NCBI RefSeq assembly: GCF_030272615.1
Contig: NC_081414.1
Location: 825,370,896-825,434,895 of the forward strand
DNA: 64,000 nucleotides
Direction of reading: 5' to 3'
Source: Cryptomeria japonica
Taxonomy: Eukaryota > Streptophyta > Pinopsida > Cupressales > Cupressaceae
Shown: in pieces, positions 56,321 to 64,000 of the stretch
Layout: each line of letters starts with the position of its first letter
Position numbering within the stretch: position 1 is the first letter of the stretch
The notes under the pieces: model-generated
Told to the model about the DNA's origin: nothing
What the model saw: the letters and a program-made list of their open reading frames with translations, nothing else
The model's database searches: none
Program-made: the position numbers and the translations under genes

Positions 56321-57554
56321 TGTTGGCAATATGCTAGATTTGGTTAAGTGTTGTCATTGATGTCAACACTGTATCCTGGTTGGAGGCTATCTCGGTTTGG
56401 ACCCATCCCAGTTAGTCTTGGTGATCATCTTGATTTTGGCTATGATTCTGATTCGGTATGATCAGTTCTCTGGAATTAGTTTTGGATGCTTACTCTAGAT
56501 GGTTATTTGTTTTCCATATTCTGTTGGTTCATGTTTTGGTACTCCGATAACTATCGCTTATGTTCCCAGTTGGTATTTCCCGATACCAGTTAGCTTTATC
56601 GGTAAGTAATATTTGATTTTTTGGTCAAACGATTTTGGCCTGGCTTCTGGAATCGATTTCCATCATGCTGAAGGTGCTTCTTGATCATATTCTAAGTGTT
56701 TGGTGACTTTGCATTGGTTGGTGTGCTATTATGGTGGTCCTATTTGGATCTGGTTAGACTTTATGTGTTACTTCACTAAGGGTTTCTACCAGTCGGTGAA
56801 GCATTTTGGATTTTGGTCTTAGTGGAATTTCTGGCAAATGGAATTGTTTGTTTCCTTGATTTAGGTCCATTCTATGTAATGTAAATCATAATATTAGTCC
56901 GGTGATACCATATAATGTAATTTTTATTATTATGGGTTTATGGGTTTAGGGTTTAGCCGACCTTGTCAATAAGGTTGATGATATGTATTAATAGGTGACT
57001 TATTCATGTAATTTGGATATTGATGGATCAATGGGATTGATGGTTATGTCTGCATTCTTAGAGGAAGGTTTATATGCAAACAAGTGATATATCATTCGGT
57101 GAAGGTTTTTGTATTGTAGGGAAGACATATGTGCTTAACCGAAACTGTATCAAGCATTAGGAGATGTTACTTTCATAGTTCATTCTTTCCAAATTGTAGT
57201 CAGATGTTTTTTAAGTTAGTGAGACTTCATTTTTGTGACGAGAAACGAGGTCTAGGCAGTTGGCTTGATTGCAAGTGCAATCCCCATTGTAATTTCACAT
57301 ACTGTTGCAGAAGTATTATCTAATTGTGGGTAGGGTTTCCCATCATGGTTTTTCCCTTTACCGGGTTTTCCACGTTAACATATTGGTGGTGTGTACTATG
57401 ATTTCATGTTCTATCCTTCATTGTGTTAGTTTCTTTGTGCTCCAATTTAATGGTTTTGATATGCATAAGTTTTAAATTCTGATGGTAAACTGATTCACCC
57501 CCCCCCCCCCCCCGCCACCTCTCAGTTTACTCCTGGTATCAAATCTGTCTAACA
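56321..57554 (+). repeat. Element C 3' LTR
   Basis: 1,234 bp, TGTTGGCAATATGC...GTCTAACA. Shows the hairpin box at about 57346-57377 and an unusually long C-run at about 57497-57515. Confidence 0.9.
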
Positions 57555-57559
57555 GAAGT

Positions 57560-57815
57560 AAGGTAGAACATAGAGGATAGATCTTAGATTTAGAGATCTG
57601 AAGTTAACATGTTATGTAATTGAACATGTATGTGGTAGGCCAGTGAGCCAAATCTTATAACCCGGATGTTACTGGTTGCTTGTAATCATTTTCATGATCT
57701 AATACATTCAGTTTTGCATTGTCTCCATCATATCCTCTTGTTTCCGTTGTGTTTACTCTTTCTGCCTGATCCAGATTGATCTCTTTGAGGTCCCTCCTAA
57801 TCGATGACTACATCA
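57560..57815 (+). repeat. Truncated extra D-type LTR, right part
   Basis: Continues 35361-35609 after element C, matching 35100-35360 (AAGGTAGAACATAGAGG through GATGACTACATCA). The adjoining AAGTGGCATTTTAT may be a decayed primer site. Confidence 0.8.
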
Positions 57816-58600
57816 AAGTGGCATTTTATTTAGATCAAATTGCAACATCCAAAGTGTTCATTATCTTCTAGGCTAAAAATAAAATATTTTCTTATAATTT
57901 TCATAGAACTTATCAATTTGGGTGCCATGTTTTATCATATATACAAAATCATTCAAATATGTCTTATAACATGCATCATAGACTACAAAATACTAATCAA
58001 GATTCCAATGTAACTCCCCTATGATAATGCTCCTATGCATCATGTAATATGTTGTAAGTACAATGCCACCAAATGCTCTTACACATCAAATACTCTACAA
58101 ATTCTTACACACTTCTTAAAATACATGTCTAATAAAATAACTTGCACAATAGAAGAATGCAACAACAAAAAAAACCTATAAATATAATAGAAATCCTTGT
58201 AAATACTTTATCACGATAAGTTTCATAAAGGGGAGAACCTCCAAAAGTCTCAAGCAAGAATAAAATTTAAAATAGATGATAAAAGAATACTCACTACTTT
58301 CTATATATACCATACTTATCCCTTGGATACCATTGAGGATGATCTAGTTGCCTATACAAGACTATTTAATAGCTTAAACAACTCAATTAACAAATATTCT
58401 TGTCACAAGTTGGCTACACATAGAAAAAATCAATCAATGGTTCAAGGGGGTAGCATGCCCCCACTTTGAAAAGGTTTTTTCCTTGATGTTGATCAATTAT
58501 TGATGCTTTTTCAAAAAATATTTCTTTTCCAATTTAGCATCTTCAATAAAAAATTATTCCATTTGATTAAATAATTTGGGATCGCCCTCTTGTATAGTAT
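57816..58600. other. AT-rich sequence with no identified gene
   Basis: No ORF or paired repeat identified. Possibly internal sequence of the old gypsy element whose integrase tail lies just to the right. Confidence 0.45.
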
Positions 58601-58639
58601 CTTAGTGTGTATTTATATCATTTCCTTAAGTTCCAAATT

Positions 58640-58990
58640 TATTCTTCCCTCCTCATCAAGCTCTATAACTGGGTTTGGTCTAAATCTCTTTGTTTGATAG
58701 CCTTCTTCAGGATGGAAATATGAAAGACCAAATATATTTTTGTGGACATGGGTGACTCCAGTTTGTATGCTACACTTCCAATTATTTTGAAAACCTTCTA
58801 AGGACCATTATACTTGGAAACAAGAATTTAATACTCATATATTATTTTAGTGTCATATAATTTTATGGCTATAAGAACACATAGACCTAATCTCCTAATT
58901 CAAAATCCCTTTCATAGTAAAATTGATTATCTTTTTAATTCATTATATCTATGTTATGCTAAGTTCTCAGTGATACTAGTGATTATATCT
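58640..58990 (-). pseudogene. Decayed gypsy integrase C-terminal region
   Basis: Minus strand reads KYNGP-stop-KVFKIIGSVAYKLESP followed by MSTKIYLVFHISILKKAI. This is the C-terminal integrase motif of plant gypsy elements (usually YxGPfxV...YxLxLP...iHpVFHVSxLKk). Upstream it reads EFGLG and IAIKLYDTK-like remnants. No LTRs assigned to it. Confidence 0.75.
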
Positions 58991-59035
58991 TGTTGGTGTT
59001 GAATATGAAACTCAGGTTGTAGAAGACCCGTAATC

Positions 59036-59974
59036 TGTTGGAATTAAGGAACGCTAAGAGGGTGGGGTGAATCAGTGTTCTACCAGTTATTAAATTTTAT
59101 GAATTAACCTTGAACCACTGGAAACATAAACATGTAAGTGAAATGCAGAAACACAAAAAAATCAACCACAAAATCACAACACTAGGATTTTTACGTGAAA
59201 ACCCAAATGGGAAAAACCACGATGGGATTTGAACCCACAATATTATTCCACTATGGCCAGTAGAAAAATAATAGTATATGAACAAGAATGCACTAACATT
59301 TGGGCACACTACCTAGAGCTTACAACTTAAATACAATAAGGGATACAACCCCGGAAGGCTCACTACCTTACATATCAACTATAGTGATGAATTATAATGA
59401 AAGAAATCCAAAATAGCATCTAACAATGCTTGGATGAGTTTGGGTTAAGTGCAAAACTCTGACTATACCACCTCTGCTACTCTGCTCTATTTTATGTCTT
59501 AGTCAGCTACCAGATCAAGAATGTGCATGTGCAACTACACCAAAAGAGATTCTCAATCACTACTCACTCATATTACTTTATTACCACACATCAAAAAGAT
59601 CCTCTGCATCGGTCTTATATATCCGCAATCACAAAGTAGACAAATATCAAGTTTACGTGTAGTGTAAAATGTGGAATTGAGTCAGCTTGACCAAATCACT
59701 AGAAAAATAAAAGTGGATCACCAAAAAGATGATAAAATGATGTATCTATGTCACCCTTATCAGCCCCTGGATAATTCATAACATCACAATCACTAGACTA
59801 AAACTACTCTATTCAACTTGAAATACCAGTTAACTGGTTATCGGTTCACTTCCACTTCCGATTATCAAGATCCATGATTATCGGATAGGATTCCATGAAG
59901 AGTTGCCATCAATGAAAACCCTAAAGCCAATAATCAAGTATCAATATCCACTAGATGAGTGTCAATTGCCAATA
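59036..59974 (-). repeat. LTR H1 (copia-like)
   Basis: About 939 bp, TGTTGGAATTAAGG...TTGCCAATA. Its first 500 bp match 59991-60487. Contains the GTGAATCAGTG box and the hairpin box (59196-59230, as complement). The right end is inferred from the conserved GCCAAYA terminus (the TTGGCA start on the minus strand). Confidence 0.75.
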
Positions 59975-59990
59975 ATGATCTGATACTAAT
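59975..59990 (-). other. 16-bp stub between H LTRs: decayed primer-binding site
   Basis: ATGATCTGATACTAAT: minus strand ATTAGTATCAGATCAT, two or three changes from the initiator-Met site ATTGGTATCAGAGC. It is all that separates the two LTRs. Confidence 0.65.
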
Positions 59991-60487
59991 TGTTGGAATA
60001 AAGGAACACTAAGAGGGGGGGGTGAATCGGTGTTCTACTAGTTATTAAATTTTTTGAATTAACCTTGAACCACCTGAAACATAAGCATGAAAGTGAAATG
60101 TAGAAACACAAAATAATCAACCACAAAATCATAACACCAAGATTTTTATGTGGAAACCCAAATGGGAAAAACCACGATGGGATTTGAACCCACAATATTA
60201 TTTCACTATGGCCAATAGAAAAATAATATTACATGAAGGGGAATGCACTAGCATTCAGGCACATTACCTAGAGCTTACAACTCAAATACAATAAGGGCTA
60301 CAACCCCAAAAGGCTCATTGCCTTACAGATCAACTACAATGATGAATTACAATGAAATAACTATAAAATAATATCTAACACTTCCTGGATGAGTTTCCGT
60401 TAAGTGCAAAACTCTGAATTTACCACCTTTGCTACTCTGCTCTATTTTTTGTATCAGTCAGCTACCGGATCAAGAATGTGCACATAT
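59991..60487 (-). repeat. LTR H2, interrupted by element F
   Basis: 497 bp matching the start of H1, cut by element F at 60488. The continuation lies beyond the window. Confidence 0.78.
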
Positions 60488-62039
60488 TGTTGGCATGTTT
60501 GGCATAAATCATATAGATGGAGAATGATGATTGAATCAGTACAAGACTTTCTGAGATGACATTGTGATGCAGAGATTGAGATTGCATGATGGATGACCTT
60601 GATCAATTATTTGTGTTGTCATTGATGATAAATAATGTTTATTCATGTCTAATGATGTTTACTTATGTTGTGTTGTGTCATCTAAATCTTTTGGTCTACT
60701 AGAAAGAGCTTACTGGTAAAGAATCAAGAAAATGGGAATTAGGACCTTAACCGGTAAACGAGGAAATATTTTGAATGTATGTGGCGATTGGTGATGATTG
60801 AGACTTTGCAGTTTTGAATGTGATTTTTTATCATTGTAACATGTATTTGACTGAAACCGCATCATGTTGTGACAACCGAAAGTTATGTTTATAATTTTTT
60901 TTGAGTTTTTACTGAGGTTTAAGAAGGGTTTAAGGACCCATAGAGAATTCTCTTGACTAGTAATGATTTTTGGTTTGGTGGTGATCTAGATCAGGTTCAC
61001 ATGTTGATGATAACATGACACAAACCACATGATGTGTTTGAAAGATTTTTTGGTACATTTGGAGAGCAAACTTATTGGGAATGTGTAAAGTGCTTAGCAG
61101 AATGAGCTAAGGGTTTGACTTTGTATTAGATCGACTTGCTATTATGACTTATGATCATTCAATGGTTGATATTGATTTGTAATTGATTGTGATGATCCAT
61201 ATAAGGATCTGTAATGAGTTGTAAATATCTCTGATGATCTATGTTGTAAGTCTTAGGATTTTGGTGCCGACCTAGTTGTAAAGGTTATTTATGTTAGTAC
61301 AATTGATGTTTGTTATGTCGGTTGTGTTTGAGAAGTGTGTGAAGTTGAACTAGGGTGTGCGAAGATCTGCCAAAGTGTTGTAGACTTATAACTTAATTGG
61401 ATCTGATCAAGCAAGAAGTTGAGTGCTATACATAGATCATTCACTATTGTTCTCTAACAATTACAACAGCTAAAATCCCTTAACTGGGTAGGTCCTAACA
61501 AGCCTCACATTGTAAAATCCCCTAACAGGGTGACTCAATATCTGAGTTCTAAATCCTCTTGTGAGGTTGATCCTAACAGATCAAAGCTCCTAACAGGGTT
61601 GAGGTAAATCCCTTAACTGGGTGACTCCTAACAGGGTGTGCTCCTAACAAGGCATCATCGTAAGCTTCTAGCCGGGCTCGGCTCCTAACAGGATGCATTC
61701 CGAAAGAGTGCAAAATAATTATCGGTACCAATTCCCGCCGTGGTTTTTCCCTATTTGGGTTTCCACGTGAAAATCATGGTGTTCATATGGTAAATATTTT
61801 TGATGTGATGGTATGCTTTACTTTTAGCTTATGCATGGTTAACGAACACTTAATGTGCAACATTGATATATCAGTTTAGCAGATTTTTACTAGCAGATAT
61901 CGATACTGGTAAATGACTCTAATGTTGGTCTATGTTTGATTTGGTGAAAGTTTTATGAGTCTAAGTTTCTGATTTCAAATTATAATTAATACTGATTCAT
62001 CCCCCCTCTTAATATTAACCGGATCCTCTAAGATTAACA
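60488..62039 (+). repeat. Element F 5' LTR
   Basis: 1,552 bp, TGTTGGCATGTTTGG...AGATTAACA. Includes repeated CCTAACAGGGTGACT-like blocks (61480-61690), the hairpin box GTGGTTTTTCCC...GGGTTTCCACG (61740-61769) and TGATTCATCCCCCCTCTTA near 61994. Confidence 0.82.
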
Positions 62040-62040
62040 A

Positions 62041-62053
62041 TTGGTATCAGAGC
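62041..62053 (+). other. Primer-binding site of element F (initiator tRNA-Met)
   Basis: TTGGTATCAGAGC, a perfect match, one base after the LTR. Confidence 0.85.
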
Positions 62054-62108
62054 ATTAGCCCTCTATGTGCAGAAAGCCTAACAGCTTGAGGGAAAGATTC
62101 CCTGAAAT

Positions 62109-62221
62109 ATGATGAAGAAGGAGGGTCCCAAGTTTACCAAGGACAACTACTAGATATGGAGTGATCAGATGAAGATCAACATTAAAGGAATGGGTTCACA
62201 GTATTGGAATCATGTGGCAAC
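62109..62221 (+). pseudogene. Element F Gag, N-terminal fragment
   Basis: MMKKEGPKFTKDNY, a TAG, then IWSDQMKINIKGMGSQYWNH: a copia Gag start truncated by the insertion of element G. Confidence 0.82.
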
Positions 62222-63281
62222 TATTGGTATTTTGGTATGGTTTTGTCATTGATGTCAACACCTACTAAATACACCTACTTTGGAGATCCAGCAACATTCA
62301 CCGGCAAGCAGTAATCTGTGCAACAGTTACTGGTATATGGTCAACCGGCAGGATATAATGTTCACCAGTACCTGGAATGACATGGAAGACACTTGGTAAT
62401 GTCAAAGACATCATGTGGACACTTTATCTTGAATTAATAATCATTGGTATATTCATATTTGCATATTTGCTTTTACCAGCAAAAAGGTCCAGGTTATCTA
62501 GGGTTACACCGGCAGGTTTATCTTTTCTAGATCAGCATGGCACGCTATGGAGATGATTTATTATTGTTGTAAATGCATTAAGCTGACATGATTAATCAGT
62601 TATTGCATCGGCTATTATATTATTTGTAAAATGTTTTTATTGTAATATCTTGTAGAGCCGACCTACTAAAATTGGTGTTAGGGTATGGTATAAATGTAAG
62701 ATCTTTTTTGTAAGATCAAGTGTGGAATGTGAAAAAGATTTAAGTAAAGGTATATGCAAGATAAAGTAGAGGCATACACGTAGACATCATTTGAAGGTGA
62801 AGTTAGGTTTTTGTAGAAGCATATCAGCATTACACCAGTACTGAATCCAGCATATGAAGATGCTATTTTGTGCAGTACATTCTTATTGGATTTAACCATC
62901 CAACTGTAGTCAGTGTGACTCCCATTTGTAATTGAGCAGTGAGCTCTAGGCTGTTGGCCTTTCTGCCTGTGCAGACCCCTTTTGTACACTTACTATCTGC
63001 AGTAGTATCATCTGATTGTGGGTAAGGTTTCCCACCGTGGTTTTTCCCCTTATAGGGTTTCCGCTTACAAATATTGGTGTCATGTGTTGTGGATGACTTT
63101 GTGTTTATGTTTTATGCACTAATTCTTACCAGTATAGCAATTTACTGTTAACACTCTCTACCGGCATACTAAACTGGTTTACCGGTATTAAGTATTAAGT
63201 TGGTTAATAAGTTTTTGATTTGAATTTATTAGACAACTGATTCACCCCCCCCCCCCTCTCAGTTGTCTTCGGGACCTAACA
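62222..63281 (+). repeat. Element G 5' LTR
   Basis: 1,060 bp. The start TATTGG is a mutated TGTTGG; ends GGACCTAACA. Contains the TTGTCATTGATGTCAACA motif, TATAAAT at 62689-62695, the hairpin box (63036-63064) and TGATTCACCCCCCCCCCCC (about 63238). Confidence 0.82.
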
Positions 63282-63283
63282 AT

Positions 63284-63295
63284 TGGTATCAGAGC
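63284..63295 (+). other. Primer-binding site of element G (initiator tRNA-Met)
   Basis: TGGTATCAGAGC, a perfect match, two bases after the LTR. Confidence 0.85.
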
Positions 63296-63338
63296 TTAGT
63301 CCTTTTTTTGCAAAAGTTTTACAACTTGAGGAGATCCA

Positions 63339-64000
63339 ATGTCTACTAATTATTTCAGGAAGGACGGTCCTAAACTTGATGGAACCAACTATGGGATATG
63401 GAAGATCAGAATGGAGACACATCTGAATTGCATCAGTAAAGACATCTAGGAAGTTACCAAGAATGGTTATACTGCTGCTGTAGCTGATCAGACTGCTCCA
63501 ACTACCTTAGCCAAAGATGAAGAAAATGATTGCAAAGGAAGAGAAGCACTCTTGAGCGCATTATCAGATCAACAAATCATGGGATTATCAGATAGGTCTA
63601 CTACTAAAGCTATTTGGGATCATTTGGAAACACTGAATGAAGGAGATTCCACAGTCAAAATTGCAAAGCTTGAAAGCTTCCGAGTCAGGTATGAACATCT
63701 GAAAATGGAAGAAGATGAAAGGATTTCTGCTTTTATGGAAAGAGTAAATGAAATTGTTTTGGGTATCAAATGTTGTGGAGGAACCTTGAGTGAGGATGAG
63801 ATTGTTTCAAAAAATTTGAGAGGTTTGCCACCAGCATATAAAATGAAGGTTACTGCTATAAATGAGTTGAGAACAATGCCTAATACATCAGTAACTAGGG
63901 ATACATTGATTGGAAAACTTTCAGCTTTTGAAATTGAGGAATTTGGACCTGTTGCTACTATAAATACTGAATTGGCCTTTAAAGCATCAACATCATCTGC
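63339..64000 (+). pseudogene. Element G Gag, partial
   Basis: MSTNYFRKDGPKLDGTNYGI, then a TAG at codon 37, then an open frame to the window end through LESFRVRYEHLKMEEDERIS and GLPPAYKMKV: a copia UBN2-type Gag similar to element C's. Apart from the one TAG the frame is intact over 220 codons, so the element may be young. Confidence 0.85.

Larger units (their letters stand above)
35610..57554 (+). mobile_element. Element C: Ty1/copia element, split by A2, B and a SINE
   Basis: LTRs 35610-36621 plus 44363-44559, and 56321-57554, differ by about 10%. Perfect GAAGT duplications lie at 35605-35609 and 57555-57559. Plus strand: primer site, gag, protease, integrase, RNase H end, purine tract. 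The RT is deleted. The nested insertions A2, B and SINE each have their own target duplications, so C is the oldest of the four. Confidence 0.9.
60488..62221 (+). mobile_element. Element F: Ty1/copia, 5' LTR and start of gag, interrupted by element G
   Basis: LTR 60488-62039, primer site at 62041 and gag start at 62109. Element G is inserted at 62222. The remainder lies outside the window. The gag start is very close to element E's. Confidence 0.82.
62222..64000 (+). mobile_element. Element G: Ty1/copia, 5' LTR and gag, runs off the window
   Basis: LTR 62222-63281, primer site and the first 220 codons of gag. GCAAC at 62217-62221 would be the left target duplication; the right copy is outside the window. 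Confidence 0.85.

Overview
This window is plant nuclear DNA made almost entirely of nested LTR retrotransposons. I see no convincing host gene, rRNA, tRNA gene or CRISPR. The organism is probably a seed plant with a very large, repeat-rich, AT-rich genome, and a conifer or other gymnosperm is plausible. That assignment is an inference from repeat density and style, not from a marker gene. Primer-binding sites match plant initiator tRNA-Met (copia elements and a chromovirus) and tRNA-Trp (the other gypsy family). Most coding regions carry stops and frameshifts.

Layout. (1) 1-1202 is unassigned. (2) 1203-23826 is gypsy-type element A on the minus strand (5-bp duplication GATAG/GGTAG). Its left LTR is split by copia-like element K (2312-15328, perfect duplication GAGAC). 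K itself holds a probable solo LTR (M, 5206-7119) and a one-LTR copia gag-protease element (L, about 9533-13050). A's internal region also holds solo LTR J (19522-21950, duplication ACCTC), which in turn contains LTR I (20010-21252). (3) 23827-26395 is unassigned. (4) 26396-35360 is a decayed chromovirus D (gag, protease, RT, RNase H, integrase, chromodomain), split by truncated copia E (30484 to about 33262). (5) A truncated D-type LTR (35361-35609 and 57560-57815) is split by copia C (35610-57554, duplication GAAGT). C's 5' LTR contains gypsy-type A2 (36622-44357, duplication CATAG). C's protease region contains element B (46053-54043, duplication GATTC). C's integrase contains a tRNA-derived SINE (54506-54816). 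(6) 57816-59035 holds a decayed gypsy integrase tail. (7) 59036-60487 is an LTR pair H with almost no internal region. Copia F (60488 onward) interrupts the second H LTR, and copia G (62222 to window end) interrupts F's gag.

Most interesting content. K and B are two separate, non-identical elements that share an organisation I cannot match to any standard retroelement. Both have LTRs of about 1.15-1.18 kb, an initiator-Met primer site and a purine tract. Neither shows recognisable protease, integrase, RT or RNase H. Instead each carries ORF1 (about 425 codons in both: coiled coil plus serial CCHC zinc knuckles) and ORF2 (about 1,075 and 1,085 codons: a conserved N-terminal region of about 300 residues followed by charged, coiled-coil-rich sequence). 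The match in order and length after removing nested insertions argues for a distinct non-autonomous retrotransposon lineage with its own conserved proteins. A2 (gag-protease only, low LTR divergence) and L (gag-protease plus a long acidic tail) are two further elements without polymerase.
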